62,604 bases of DNA from Nitrospira sp. (lineage in GTDB: Bacteria > Nitrospirota > Nitrospiria > Nitrospirales > Nitrospiraceae), in contig JARFXQ010000018.1 in the NCBI GenBank assembly GCA_029194725.1, forward strand, positions 1 to 62,604, read 5' to 3'. The notes under the pieces were generated by a model. That model did not search any database. It was not told the origin of the DNA and saw nothing but the letters and a program-made list of their open reading frames with translations. A program made the translations under genes and the position numbers. This document shows positions 6,774-16,275 of this stretch, in pieces (position 1 is the stretch's first letter; each line of letters begins with the position of its first letter).

Positions 6774-7986
6774 GTCTCTACATTTCGCAGGAGTGGGTGG
6801 CCGACAGGCGGCGAGGCTGCTGGTACTGTCCTGCGCGGCTGCGCTGCTTGCTGGTTGGCTCTCCAATGCCGCAGCAGAACCGAAACAAGAGCGCCACCGT
6901 CTGCGCGACCTGGGAATTGCCGTGGGACAGTATCCGCCTGGCCCCCTCAACGCGATCACCGACATTGCAGGCGTAAAGGTCGGCCACACCACGCTGATTT
7001 CCGGTGAAGGGTCATTAAAGCCTGGGCAAGGGCCTATTCGCACGGGCGTGACGGTCGTTATTCCGCGCGACGACGTCTGGCATAAGAAGGTTCCGGCAGG
7101 CACCTTCGTCCTCAACGGCACTGGCGAAATGACCGGTCTCGCCTGGGTGGTCGAGTCCGGATTTCTTGAATATCCCATCGCCCTCACGAATACGCTCAAC
7201 GTTCCACGCGTGGCCAACGGGGTGATGAGTTGGATGATCAAGCAATATCCGGCGATCGGGATCGAAGACGATACGCTCACGCCGGTTGTCGCTGAATGTG
7301 ACGATGGAAGGTTGAACGATATCCAGGGGCGCCACGTGTCCGAGCAAGATGTCATGACTGCGCTCGACGGCGCGACCAGCGGGCCGGTGGCGGAGGGCAC
7401 GGTCGGCGCCGGTACGGGAATGGTGGCTTATGGCTTCAAGGGTGGAATCGGCACGTCATCGAGAACATTGCCCGAGAAGGAAGGTGGCTATACGGTGGGA
7501 GTGCTGGTCAACGCAAACCACGGGCGAAGACAAGAACTGGTGGTCACCGGGGTCCCAGTGGGAAAACTCTATGATCCACCGCAACAGCTCTCCGAAGCGG
7601 TCGTACCAGGTCAGGGCGAGGGCTCCATCATCATCCTGATCGCCAGCGATGCACCGCTTGATGGGCGTCAGCTCACCAGGCTGGCCAAACATGCGGCGCT
7701 CGGTCTCGCCCGCACAGGCTCGACTGTGCGCCATGGAAGCGGGGATTTCATACTGGCGTTCTCCACCGCCAACGTGATTCCACACTATCCGAAAACTCCC
7801 ACGTACAATTTGACACATCTCGCCGACACCCATCTGAATCCGCTCTTTGCAGCGACAGTCGAGGCCACCGAAGAGGCCATTCTCAATGCTCTCACCATGG
7901 CCACCACGGTTACCGGCCGCGACAATCACCGCATTGAAGCCATCGACCTCGCCCGTCTCACAACCATGCTCGCCGGTTCACGGTGA
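6763..7986 (+). CDS. P1 (DmpA/BapA) family exported peptidase (407 aa)
   Basis: The P1 family contains self-cleaving N-terminal-nucleophile-type aminopeptidases such as DmpA and beta-aminopeptidases. A signal peptide of about 38 residues precedes the mature chain (ends SNAAA). The domain is complete: GAITDVxGV-like ITDIAGVKVGH near residue 65, GAGTGMVAYGFKGGIG in the centre, and RTGSTVRHGSGDF at 317-329, the region holding the conserved serine of the family. Start ATG 6763 overlaps the previous stop by 11 bases. Likely periplasmic; substrate unknown. Confidence 0.86.
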   Translation: MTSRSLHFAGVGGRQAARLLVLSCAAALLAGWLSNAAAEPKQERHRLRDLGIAVGQYPPGPLNAITDIAGVKVGHTTLISGEGSLKPGQGPIRTGVTVVIPRDDVWHKKVPAGTFVLNGTGEMTGLAWVVESGFLEYPIALTNTLNVPRVANGVMSWMIKQYPAIGIEDDTLTPVVAECDDGRLNDIQGRHVSEQDVMTALDGATSGPVAEGTVGAGTGMVAYGFKGGIGTSSRTLPEKEGGYTVGVLVNANHGRRQELVVTGVPVGKLYDPPQQLSEAVVPGQGEGSIIILIASDAPLDGRQLTRLAKHAALGLARTGSTVRHGSGDFILAFSTANVIPHYPKTPTYNLTHLADTHLNPLFAATVEATEEAILNALTMATTVTGRDNHRIEAIDLARLTTMLAGSR

Positions 7987-8088
7987 AACCGATCACCTGA
8001 ATTTTGAGCGCCCTCTGTTAAAGTGAGCCAAGCTTGCAAATGTGGCGATTCCCTCGCTATCCTTCTGAACGTTAACCAGGAGGGCGGC

Positions 8089-8316
8089 ATGAGTGAGTAC
8101 CAGATCGGGGGCGGGTTGCAACTGCTGACGGCGGTACAGAAGACCGAGGCCTTCGGTGAGTTCCTAAGAACCAGGATGATCCACGCTCTGGAAACCGAGG
8201 ATCCGACAGAACTACACTACCTTCTTGCCCAGGTAGACGACTACCATTCTTACCTGTGGCGATACTATAAGAAATTGGCGCAGACCAGAGCTCAGCGGAT
8301 GGATCCAGGAGTCTGA
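8089..8316 (+). CDS. Small hypothetical protein (75 aa)
   Basis: ATG 8089 follows a strong ribosome-binding site, CAGGAGGG. The protein is soluble, helical and acidic-to-neutral, with an aromatic cluster near the end (DDYHSYLWRYYKKL). No family is recognised. It stands between the peptidase and the FIST gene, 80 bases before the latter, and could be cotranscribed with it. Confidence 0.65.
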   Translation: MSEYQIGGGLQLLTAVQKTEAFGEFLRTRMIHALETEDPTELHYLLAQVDDYHSYLWRYYKKLAQTRAQRMDPGV

Positions 8317-8395
8317 CTCGATCGCGTTGTGAGCCCGCGCGCCCACCACTCATGCCTGGCTTATCTACCACCCTTCCGCGTCACGAGGCGAAACC

Positions 8396-9565
8396 GTGCA
8401 ATTTGCCGTGGCCCTCTCAAGAACAGTAGAGACGGAATCTGCGGCTCGGGCCGTGGCCGAAGACATTCGGGAGCAGCTGAATGCCGCCCCGATTGACCTC
8501 GCTTGCGTCTTCTTTTCCGCTCATCACGTCGCTGAGGCTGATCTCTTGGCTCATGTGTTGACAGGGACCCTTCGTCCGAGCCTCCTGATCGGCTGCAGTG
8601 GAGAGGGCGTGATTGCCGGAGCAGAGGAATTGGAAACCGTTCCGGCGATCACCGTCTGGGCCGCCGTCCTTCCCGACGTTAACCTTCACTCGTTGCGATC
8701 ATCGTTTTCACCGACGCAGGATCGATTTCACCTTTCGGGATGGCCTAAACCTGCGGTCGAAACAGCCTCGTTCCTCCTGCTCGCTGATCCATTCACCGCG
8801 CCGGTTCAGGATATCCTTGGGATCCTGGAAGATCGCTATCCTGGAGTGATGGCGGTCGGAGGATTGGCCGGAGGTGGGCAAGAGGACGGCATGAATCGAT
8901 TGATCCTCAACGATCAAGTCTTCGATGGCGGGTTAGTGGGTGTCCGCCTCTCGGGGGCCGTGGCTGTTCGGCCGATCATCTCCCAAGGCTGTCGTCTGAT
9001 CGGTGACCGGTTCGTCGTCACCAAGGCCGAACGCAATTTGATTCACGAACTTGGGGGTGTGCCGGCTTTGGAGCGCTTGCAGGCCCTCTTCGAATCGCTG
9101 ACGGAGAAAGATCGACAGCGCGCGCATCGGGCGCTCCATCTCGGGATCGTGATCGATGAGCAGCGGAATCGGTTCGAGCGAGGAGACTTTCTCATTCGGA
9201 ATCTCCTCGGAGCCGACCGTACCACGGGGGCCGTGGCGATCGGCGATGCGGTGCAGGAAGGCCAGACCGTGCAGTTCCATCTGCGCGATGCGGAATCAGC
9301 CACGGAAGATTTGAACCTTCTGTTGGCGACCGACCGAGTCCGCCATCGGCATCCTCCGCGCAGTGGCCTTCTGTTTAGTTGTTGCGGCCGTGGGCGAGGG
9401 CTTTTTGGGCGACCAGACCATGATGCGGCCACGACCGTGGAACGATTGGGGCCGATTCCTATCGCGGGGTTTTTTGCGCAAGGCGAGATAGGGCCCATTG
9501 GAAACCGCAATTTCTTGCACGGGTACACCGCTAGTCTGGCGCTCTTTGCCGAACGGGAGTCGTAG
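8396..9565 (+). CDS. FIST N/C-domain sensory protein (389 aa)
   Basis: FIST domains are predicted ligand-binding sensory modules found alone or fused to signalling domains. The N-terminal half carries the family pattern around LIGCSGEGVIAG (residues 62-73), and the C-terminal half ends with the typical LLFSCCGRG and GFFAQGEIGPIG motifs. No output domain is fused, so it must act with a partner or as a small-molecule-binding protein. GTG 8396 is preceded by GAGG. Downstream is a periplasmic FKBP gene. Confidence 0.85.
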   Translation: MQFAVALSRTVETESAARAVAEDIREQLNAAPIDLACVFFSAHHVAEADLLAHVLTGTLRPSLLIGCSGEGVIAGAEELETVPAITVWAAVLPDVNLHSLRSSFSPTQDRFHLSGWPKPAVETASFLLLADPFTAPVQDILGILEDRYPGVMAVGGLAGGGQEDGMNRLILNDQVFDGGLVGVRLSGAVAVRPIISQGCRLIGDRFVVTKAERNLIHELGGVPALERLQALFESLTEKDRQRAHRALHLGIVIDEQRNRFERGDFLIRNLLGADRTTGAVAIGDAVQEGQTVQFHLRDAESATEDLNLLLATDRVRHRHPPRSGLLFSCCGRGRGLFGRPDHDAATTVERLGPIPIAGFFAQGEIGPIGNRNFLHGYTASLALFAERES

Positions 9566-9626
9566 CCATTCCGTAGTTGACCCCGCCATCTTGCCCATGC
9601 CATAGAATGAAGAAAGGAGTGTGGCT

Positions 9627-10070
9627 ATGAAACGTCTGAACATACCATTCGTCATCGTACTAGTGCTCTTCACATCGACACTGGGGGAGGGAAAGCTTAT
9701 GGCGGCGAGCGAAGCTGGGTCGAACGCGCAGGAAGTCACCACATCGTCCGGGCTCAAATACGTGGATCAGGTAGTCGGCACCGGAGATGTGGCAGTCGCC
9801 GGAAAGACGGCGAACGTCCACTATACTGGTTGGCTGGAGAACGGTAAAAAGTTTGATAGCTCCGTCGATCGTGGACAACCCTTCTCGTTTCCCCTCGGCG
9901 CGGGGCGGGTTATTAAGGGCTGGGACGAAGGGGTGCAGGGGATGAAGGTGGGGGGCAAGCGAAAGCTCACCATCCCATCCGATTTGGGATACGGATCGCG
10001 TGGGGCAGGCGGCGTGATCCCACCGAACGCCACGCTGATTTTCGACGTCGAATTGCTCGGGGTGCGGTAA
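9627..10070 (+). CDS. Exported FKBP-type peptidyl-prolyl isomerase (147 aa)
   Basis: FKBP fold enzyme catalysing cis-trans isomerisation of prolyl bonds, here in the periplasm because an N-terminal signal peptide (residues 1-27) is present. Active-site residues are visible: [32 protein letters not shown] and [17 protein letters not shown]. One domain only, without the dimerisation domain of FkpA/Mip. I chose ATG 9627 because AAAGGAG (9612-9618) is eight bases upstream; GTG 9621 would be too close to it. gcvT begins eight bases after the stop. Confidence 0.92.
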   Translation: MKRLNIPFVIVLVLFTSTLGEGKLMAASEAGSNAQEVTTSSGLKYVDQVVGTGDVAVAGKTANVHYTGWLENGKKFDSSVDRGQPFSFPLGAGRVIKGWDEGVQGMKVGGKRKLTIPSDLGYGSRGAGGVIPPNATLIFDVELLGVR

Positions 10071-10077
10071 CTTCACC

Positions 10078-11181
10078 GTGCAACACACCCCCCTCATCGC
10101 TCAACATCGCGCGGCCGGAGCGAAACTGGTCGACTTCGCGGGATGGGAAATGCCCATCCAGTACAGCGGCGTTGTGGATGAGTATCATGCCGTCCGCGCC
10201 AAGGCCGGTCTCTTTGATGTCAGCCATATGGGGCGGATCTCCGTCACCGGCTCCGGCGCGGAAGCCTTCCTTCAACGCATGACGACGAACGATCTCGCCA
10301 CACTCCGGCCCATGCAGGCGCAGTACTCGATGGTCTGCAACGAGCAGGGCGGCATCAAGGATGATATCTTCGTCTATCGGTTGGCGAAAGCCGGAAAATT
10401 TCTTTTATGCGTCAACGCGTCCAATCGAGACAAGATCGTATCTTGGCTCACAGAGCACAGCCGAGGAGTTCCTGGCTGTCAGGTCTCCGACCGTTCGGCA
10501 GAGATCGCTCAGATTGCCTTGCAGGGCTCGGCTGCGCGAGCGATCGTCGCGGCGCTCGGATTATCACAGCTTGAACAGCTGAAGCTCAGAGAATCAACGA
10601 TCGTACGAGTTGCGAATGTCGAATGCCTGGTGGCGCGAACGGGCTATACAGGAGAATTCGGTTACGAGTTCTATGTGTACGGACAAGTCTCGACCGTCTG
10701 GGACAAGCTGTTTCATACGGGCAAGTCGTTCGGTTTGAAACCGGCGGGACTCGGTGCAAGGGATCTCCTGCGTCTCGAGATGGGCTATCTGCTCTACGGC
10801 AACGATATTGCTGAACAAACGACCCCGATCGAGGCTGGAGCGGAATGGACCGTGCGTTTCGAGAAGGGGGAGTTTGTCGGAAGGCCTGCCTTGTTGATTC
10901 AAAAACAAGCGGGCCTGTCTCGCCGATTCGTCGGCTTTGAATTGTCGGAAAAAGGCGTGCCACGCCATGGCTTCAAGATTCTCTCTGCATCGTCACCCCA
11001 GTCTCCCATCGGAGAAGTCACCAGCGGCAATCTTTCCCCACTTCTCCAGAAAGGGATTGGCTTAGGGTATGTATCTCCCGAGTATGCCGACCTTGGGACA
11101 GATCTCTTGATAGACATTCGAGGAAAGGCGGTTCCGGCACAAGTCGTCAAGCCGCCGTTCTACAAGCGCGACTCCAAGTAG
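10078..11181 (+). CDS. gcvT: Glycine cleavage system T protein (aminomethyltransferase)
   Basis: GcvT transfers the methylene group from aminomethyl-lipoyl H protein to tetrahydrofolate and releases ammonia. The 367-residue length is typical. Conserved blocks: LVDFAGWEMPIQY, GLFDVSHMGRI, VARTGYTGEFGYEFY and GLGARDLLRLEMG. The start is GTG 10078, eight bases after the FKBP stop, with no strong ribosome-binding site. The H and P protein genes are not in the window. A NUDIX gene follows after 46 bases. Confidence 0.93.
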   Translation: MQHTPLIAQHRAAGAKLVDFAGWEMPIQYSGVVDEYHAVRAKAGLFDVSHMGRISVTGSGAEAFLQRMTTNDLATLRPMQAQYSMVCNEQGGIKDDIFVYRLAKAGKFLLCVNASNRDKIVSWLTEHSRGVPGCQVSDRSAEIAQIALQGSAARAIVAALGLSQLEQLKLRESTIVRVANVECLVARTGYTGEFGYEFYVYGQVSTVWDKLFHTGKSFGLKPAGLGARDLLRLEMGYLLYGNDIAEQTTPIEAGAEWTVRFEKGEFVGRPALLIQKQAGLSRRFVGFELSEKGVPRHGFKILSASSPQSPIGEVTSGNLSPLLQKGIGLGYVSPEYADLGTDLLIDIRGKAVPAQVVKPPFYKRDSK

Positions 11182-11227
11182 CCGAAGCGCAATCTCGCGT
11201 TCGCGGCCGGCCCAACGGTTGAACAGC

Positions 11228-11761
11228 ATGAGCAAAATGGAACATCCAATGGTTCGCAACGTCTATTCAGGGAAGGTTATCACTCTCAACATCGACACCG
11301 TCCAGTTACCGAATGGGGTGACGGTTGACCTCGAAACAATCCGGCACCCGGGGGCGGCAGCGGTGGTGCCTGTCAAAGACGATGGCACCGTGGTCTTAAT
11401 CAGGCAGTTCAGGCATGCAGCCGGTGGGTTCATTTACGAAATTCCAGCGGGGAAACTTGCTCCCGGGGAAGATCCGTTGGATTGTGCTGCGCGAGAGCTG
11501 GAAGAAGAAGTCGGCTATCGAGCGTCCTCGTTTGAGTTGCTCTCGAGTATCTTTACGGCTCCTGGCTTTGCGGATGAGGTGATTCATGTATACAAGGCCA
11601 TCGGTCTCACGAAAGGGCGTCAGCACCTGGATCGAGATGAGGTGCTGGAGATCGTCGAAATGCCGCTGCATCAGGCGATTGCACGAATTCAAGACGGCAC
11701 GATCCGAGATGGGAAAACGATTGTCGGGCTACAGGCGGTCTTTATACGAAATAGCGCTTGA
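11228..11761 (+). CDS. NUDIX hydrolase, ADP-ribose pyrophosphatase type (177 aa)
   Basis: NUDIX enzymes hydrolyse nucleoside diphosphates linked to another moiety. The box G-x5-E-x7-R-E-L-x-E-E-x-G is perfect at residues 75-97 (from GKLAPGE to RELEEEVGY). The preceding FIYEIPAGK is typical of the ADP-ribose pyrophosphatase (NudF) group, as is the following ELLSSIFTAPGFADE. Substrate is inferred from these motifs only. TTG 11219 is an alternative start; ATG 11228 is preferred by codon. Confidence 0.9.
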   Translation: MSKMEHPMVRNVYSGKVITLNIDTVQLPNGVTVDLETIRHPGAAAVVPVKDDGTVVLIRQFRHAAGGFIYEIPAGKLAPGEDPLDCAARELEEEVGYRASSFELLSSIFTAPGFADEVIHVYKAIGLTKGRQHLDRDEVLEIVEMPLHQAIARIQDGTIRDGKTIVGLQAVFIRNSA

Positions 11762-11918
11762 GCGAGAATGAATCGTGTTACCTTTCATCCTTCAGCGGTT
11801 GGGCGAACTTGTTCCACCTGAAGGCACATCATGTAAAATGTCCGAGAGAAGGTTTTTGCAAAATCTGAACTCTCATCAACGCTTAGGTCGTTGAGCTTCA
11901 AGAAGGAGAATAGTGCTC

Positions 11919-12710
11919 ATGTTGCTCAAGGGGAAAAAAGGACTCATCATCGGCGTGGCCAATAAGCATAGCATTGCCTGGGCCATCGCGGAATCGACGG
12001 CCGGTCAGGGAGCTCAACTCCTTTTCAATTATCAGAATGAACGACTCAAACAAAATGTGGAAGAGCTCGCCGCCAGCTTGCCGGGCGCCAAAGCCTTTCC
12101 CTGCGATGTGAGCAACGATGGCGAGATCGCATCGCTCATGCAGCAAGTTCAGAAGGAAGCTGGACAAATCGACTTCCTTATTCACTCTCTGGCGTTCGCC
12201 CGCCGGGAAGAGCTGAGCGGACAATTCGTGAATACCACTCGACAAGGGTTTGCGACGGCCCTCGACATCAGTGCCTATTCTCTCGTGGCCGTCGCAAGGG
12301 CCGCCTTGCCGTTGATGGCAGCCGGAGGCTCCATCGTCACCCTCTCCTATCTTGGGAGCGAGCGCGTCGTACCCCATTACAATGTGATGGGGGTTGCGAA
12401 AGCTGCACTCGAGGCGGCCGTTCGTTACTTGGCTTACGATCTCGGCCCGCTCAACATTCGAGTGAATGCGATCTCCGCTGGGCCGATCAAGACCTTGGCT
12501 GCGCGCGGGGTTTCAGGCATCACCAAGATGGTTGACCTCCATAAGGAATTTGCGCCGCTCCGTCGCCCAACCGAGCAGGGTGAAGTCGGGGATACAGCGT
12601 TGTTCTTGGTAAGTCAGTTGGGGCGGGGTATCACCGGCGAAGTGATCTACGTGGATGGAGGATTCAATATCTTAGGCATGATGGTTTCCCGTGAACAGGG
12701 GATCGCATGA
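11919..12710 (+). CDS. fabI: Enoyl-[acyl-carrier-protein] reductase (NADH)
   Basis: FabI reduces enoyl-ACP in each round of fatty-acid elongation. It is a classical member: nucleotide-binding GVANKHSIAWAIA, the catalytic pair Tyr154 and Lys161 in HYNVMGVAKAALEA with the FabI Y-x6-K spacing, and RVNAISAGPIKTLAA. The ribosome-binding site AAGGAG is ten bases upstream of ATG 11919. A GTG six bases earlier is also in frame but too close to it. Downstream is the TPR gene after 152 bases. Confidence 0.94.
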   Translation: MLLKGKKGLIIGVANKHSIAWAIAESTAGQGAQLLFNYQNERLKQNVEELAASLPGAKAFPCDVSNDGEIASLMQQVQKEAGQIDFLIHSLAFARREELSGQFVNTTRQGFATALDISAYSLVAVARAALPLMAAGGSIVTLSYLGSERVVPHYNVMGVAKAALEAAVRYLAYDLGPLNIRVNAISAGPIKTLAARGVSGITKMVDLHKEFAPLRRPTEQGEVGDTALFLVSQLGRGITGEVIYVDGGFNILGMMVSREQGIA

Positions 12711-12862
12711 TCTGTCGGCGATTGAGGACCACTGTTGAATCCAGCCGCTTTGATGAAAGGACATTGTACCTTTCAGTTCAGATGTTGGCCGTAGCTTGTC
12801 ACTCGGTGTTCGCTGGATAAAGAGGTCGTGGAAAGTACGCGGTTTCCCGGTTGGCTGTGTGA

Positions 12863-13504
12863 ATGATGCGGATGAACATTCTGATGCTAGTGACTCTTCT
12901 GGCGGGCGGACTGCCCTTCTTGGCGGCTCCATCCTCGGCACAGGTGTCAGGGGAGCGTCTTGCCAAACAGGCTCTCGAGGAATGTAATCGCGGGAGGTTG
13001 GCCGTGGATCGCGCGACGCGCCTGGCCCATTTCCAGCAGGGGCAGAGCTTGGGCGAGCGTGCGGTGGCGGCGGATGAGGGAAGCGCCGATGCCCACTTTG
13101 CGCTGTTTTGCAATTTGGGGGAGCTGCTCCGCATCGACGGAGAATCCCTCACCTCCCTCTTCGGGCTTCGACGCATGATGAAGGAAATCAACCGGACCCT
13201 CGAAATTGATCCAACTCACATCGGTGCGCGCTCGGCAAAGGGAACTCTGCTGGTGAGGCTTCCCAGCGTCCTTGGAGGTGACTCAGAACAAGGTGAACAG
13301 CTTTTGCGACAGGTCATCAAGCAGGCACCCGAAGCAGTCAATGCCCGGTTGGCACTCGCCAAGGTTCGGTGTAAGCAGGGTCACCACCAGGATGCCGTGA
13401 CGTTGGCGGCCGATGCATTGGCTATCGCTAAAGAATACAAGCAGATTGAGTTCGTACCGGAGGCAGAAGCAGTACTGCAGCAGGCACGAGCCAACGGACG
13501 GTAA
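12863..13504 (+). CDS. Exported TPR-like protein (213 aa)
   Basis: A signal peptide (residues 1-26, ending PSSAQ) precedes a helical, Ala/Leu/Glu-rich chain. The repeats have TPR character: A-x-x-x-x-x-A-L-E (residues 34-70), NRTLEIDPTHIGARSAKGTLL (residue 110 onward) and LLRQVIKQAPEAVNARLALAKV. The arrangement resembles TatT-like TRAP-associated or general periplasmic TPR proteins, which bind partner proteins. No enzyme motif is present. It converges on arfB, whose stop is 58 bases away. Confidence 0.72.
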   Translation: MMRMNILMLVTLLAGGLPFLAAPSSAQVSGERLAKQALEECNRGRLAVDRATRLAHFQQGQSLGERAVAADEGSADAHFALFCNLGELLRIDGESLTSLFGLRRMMKEINRTLEIDPTHIGARSAKGTLLVRLPSVLGGDSEQGEQLLRQVIKQAPEAVNARLALAKVRCKQGHHQDAVTLAADALAIAKEYKQIEFVPEAEAVLQQARANGR

Positions 13505-13529
13505 GAACCGACCAACACCCTTCCTCGTC

Positions 13530-13620
13530 CATCTCGATGTAGATGAAGGCAGTCAACCTACTCACTCGACCGTTCGCCTGAGCGCCTTCAACCGCCCCTG
13601 TCGCTTCTTGCCCTCAATCC
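13530..13620. repeat. Duplicated 3' end of arfB with downstream flank, copy 1
   Basis: About 90 bases covering the C-terminal codons of arfB and its downstream flank are repeated at 21795-21885, with scattered substitutions. This copy belongs to the intact gene. Confidence 0.8.
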
Positions 13621-13972
13621 GTCGTTCCTGAGAACTCCTGGTCGGTGCGGTGGCTTTCCGCCTCTTGCGAGGAATTCCCGCACGTTGTATGAGCGTCCGT
13701 AAGCGATCCAGCGCGTCCTCACGGTTGCGCTCCTGCGTGCGGTATTGCTGGGCCTTGATCGTGATTACCCCGTTGCTTGAGATGCGCCGATCAGGCAGTT
13801 TCACCAAGGCATCTTTGTAAAACTTCGGTAGCGATGACCTATGGATGTCAAATCGCAGATGGACAGCGGTCGACACCTTGTTGACGTTCTGACCTCCTGC
13901 TCCTTGCGACCGTATGGCCTGTATCTCGATCTCGTGATCCGGGATGGCAACCGAGGATGATATGACCAGCAT
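13562..13972 (-). CDS. arfB: Alternative ribosome-rescue factor ArfB (YaeJ), peptidyl-tRNA hydrolase
   Basis: ArfB enters stalled ribosomes and hydrolyses peptidyl-tRNA. The release-factor GGQ motif is at residues 26-28 (RSQGAGGQNVNK), in the RF-1-type context. The basic C-terminal tail that occupies the mRNA channel is present (RKRRKATAP ... EGKKRQGRLKALRR). Length, 136 aa, is typical. The last codons and downstream flank are duplicated at 21795-21885. Confidence 0.92.
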   Translation of the reverse strand: MLVISSSVAIPDHEIEIQAIRSQGAGGQNVNKVSTAVHLRFDIHRSSLPKFYKDALVKLPDRRISSNGVITIKAQQYRTQERNREDALDRLRTLIQRAGIPRKRRKATAPTRSSQERRIEGKKRQGRLKALRRTVE

Positions 13973-14322
13973 GTCGAATAGCTAGCACAGTCCATATGCA
14001 GGTGCAATGAATGGCATTACAACGGATTTTTTAAAAAGAGAGCGTATTCGCACCACATGATCACGGTCAATACGCTCATATAAATACTAAAACGATGGCA
14101 ATGGGCTAGGAACTTCTACCCGCGACATGTCACAACTAGTTGTAATTATTATGCACATTTGTACTGTGCGTCAATCCAGAATGAACCAAGCCGGTTCATA
14201 ACGTAGGCACCGGATGTGCTTTGTGAATTAGCGAGGGTCATGCTGCCGTATCGGCAATCGGCTAGCACATTCGATTCAGTGAGATGGTTGATGCCGTTGT
14301 GCCAGAACAGATTAGGAGTGCG
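13973..14322. promoter_or_regulatory. Intergenic region between arfB and the SulP gene, with a 12-bp palindrome
   Basis: An AT-rich, presumably promoter-bearing region between divergent genes. A perfect palindrome ACAACTAGTTGT lies at 14132-14143, flanked by TC and AA. This is a plausible operator about 180 bases before the SulP start. No clear -35/-10 pair could be fixed. Confidence 0.4.
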
Positions 14323-16086
14323 ATGTCGCCTTTTGGACACCTGGCTGAGCCTCAGGCCGAAACACCACAAAACGGGATACCTGGCTTAAGACATTGGCGC
14401 TATGACCTAGTAGCAGGGCTGCAGGTTGCGCTGGTGGCACTTCCACTTTGCCTGGGGATTGCGCTCGCATCAGGGGCGCCGCCGATTACAGGAGTGATCT
14501 CAGGCATCATTGCAGGACTCGTCTTCCCTCTTCTCGGCGGATCCTATATCACCATCAGTGGACCAGCGGCAGGCCTCGCACCAGCCTTACTGGCTGGGAT
14601 GCTGACCCTCGGTCAAGGAGATCTCGAGGCAGGGTACCCTCTGGTGCTCGTGGCCATTTGCTTTACAGGAGCAGTACAGATACTGCTCAGCATCTATAAG
14701 GTCGGTCGTTTCGTCATGTACTTTCCGATGTCGGTACTCCACGGCATGTTGGCCGCCATCGGAGTGCTGATTATCATCAAGCAGATTCCCTCACTCCTCG
14801 GCCATCTGACGCCGGCAACGAAATCAATTCCCGAAGCCATCAGCCTCATTCCCGCACAGATCATGGGAATGAACTTTGAGATCGTCGCCGTCGGAGGCAT
14901 CACCTTGGCCCTCCTTTTCGCGCTCGACAGCAATATGGTCAAGAACCAAAGCTGGGCGAGGAATCTTCCTGCGCCACTCTTGGCCGTTGCCTTGGGCGGG
15001 ATGGTCGGATGGATGCTGCACCTTCCCGAGGCCTATTTGATTCATGTCCCTACAGATGCTCTCACGCAAGGCTTCCATTTCCCCAATTTCTCGGAGATAG
15101 GACAGCGGCCGGAACTATGGTTTGCGTTACTGACCACGATTGTCACTCTGACGTTGATCGATGGAATGGAGACCTTGGCCACCATTGCCGCCATCGACAA
15201 AATCGATCCATTCAGCAGGAAGTCGGACCCGAATGTCACGCTTCGAGCCATGGGTATCTCCAACATTCTCTCCGGGTTAGTCGGCGGATTGACGATTATT
15301 CCAGGGGGAATCAAGAGTACGGCAAACGTCATCGCGGGAGGGCGTACTCTATGGGCGAATTTCTACCACGCCCTCTTTCTGGCGCTCTTTGTATGGGTCG
15401 GCACCGACCTGATCAATAGAATCCCACTCACCGTCCTGGCCGCGTTGCTCATCTTCATCGGATGCAAACTGTGTGCGCCGAGAATCTTTTTAAAGGTTTT
15501 TTCGATCGGGGCCGAGCAACTCCTGGTCGCGACCGTCTGTGTCGCGGTCACACTCTCCACATCAGATATCTTGTCGGGAGTAATCGCAGGAACCGTGGCG
15601 AAGATGCTCGTGCTTTGCTTTGATGTGGTAAAGGCGCTGACGATCGAACAGGAATCCCATGCCGGTCACACGACATCTTTCTCCACCCGCCTCTGGGCCG
15701 CATTTGGAGAGTTGTTCCGAGATCCCGTCATCCGAATTGGAGATGGCCGCACCAGTAGAAAAGGATCTTTCCCCGTCATGAGTGTCGCGGCCAAAAATAT
15801 GAAGCACCCCTACAAGATCTATCTCTCATCGCTCAGCTGCATGAATCTGTTGAAACTCGACGAGAAACTCAAGACCCTCCCTGCTCACAGAGACAATTTC
15901 ATGATCATCTTGGCTGGACATGTGGTGGACCACACTGCAATGGAATATTTGCACCAGTATCGAGATCAACATCTGAAGCAGGGCCATAACTGCGTGATCC
16001 TTGGAACTCAGCATTTCCTTTCTCATTCAGACCACCGTTTGGCCTATCGAGTGAGTCAATCTGATAATGCTCTGGCCTATGGGTGA
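14323..16086 (+). CDS. SulP-family inorganic anion transporter (587 aa)
   Basis: SulP (SLC26) proteins carry sulfate, bicarbonate or other anions across the inner membrane. The conserved first helix block (LVAGLQVALVALPLCLGIALASGAPP) is followed by ITGVISGIIAGLVFPLLGGS and ISGPAAGLAPALLAG, typical of the family, and roughly a dozen hydrophobic segments. The C-terminal region from about residue 470 has a STAS-like pattern, with hydrophobic strands and an LSSLSCMNLLKLDEKL stretch. AGGAG precedes ATG 14323. The substrate is not decided by sequence; bicarbonate is attractive given carbonic anhydrase and Dab genes elsewhere in the window, but that is inference. Confidence 0.88.
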   Translation: MSPFGHLAEPQAETPQNGIPGLRHWRYDLVAGLQVALVALPLCLGIALASGAPPITGVISGIIAGLVFPLLGGSYITISGPAAGLAPALLAGMLTLGQGDLEAGYPLVLVAICFTGAVQILLSIYKVGRFVMYFPMSVLHGMLAAIGVLIIIKQIPSLLGHLTPATKSIPEAISLIPAQIMGMNFEIVAVGGITLALLFALDSNMVKNQSWARNLPAPLLAVALGGMVGWMLHLPEAYLIHVPTDALTQGFHFPNFSEIGQRPELWFALLTTIVTLTLIDGMETLATIAAIDKIDPFSRKSDPNVTLRAMGISNILSGLVGGLTIIPGGIKSTANVIAGGRTLWANFYHALFLALFVWVGTDLINRIPLTVLAALLIFIGCKLCAPRIFLKVFSIGAEQLLVATVCVAVTLSTSDILSGVIAGTVAKMLVLCFDVVKALTIEQESHAGHTTSFSTRLWAAFGELFRDPVIRIGDGRTSRKGSFPVMSVAAKNMKHPYKIYLSSLSCMNLLKLDEKLKTLPAHRDNFMIILAGHVVDHTAMEYLHQYRDQHLKQGHNCVILGTQHFLSHSDHRLAYRVSQSDNALAYG

Positions 16087-16275
16087 AGGGTCGCAACTGA
16101 GGCAGTGAGTCCTCTATAAGCGCTCAATCGATGTCCTAGGATCCTAAGCTCTCAGCCTGGTCAAAGCATGCCTGTCCGTCCGGATGTAATCGATTGCTAT
16201 CCCACAGCAGTGGTCGTCAGCAAACATCTTGCGACGTACCCTCGCATACAGTAGCATGCCATGGGGGGATCTCCC

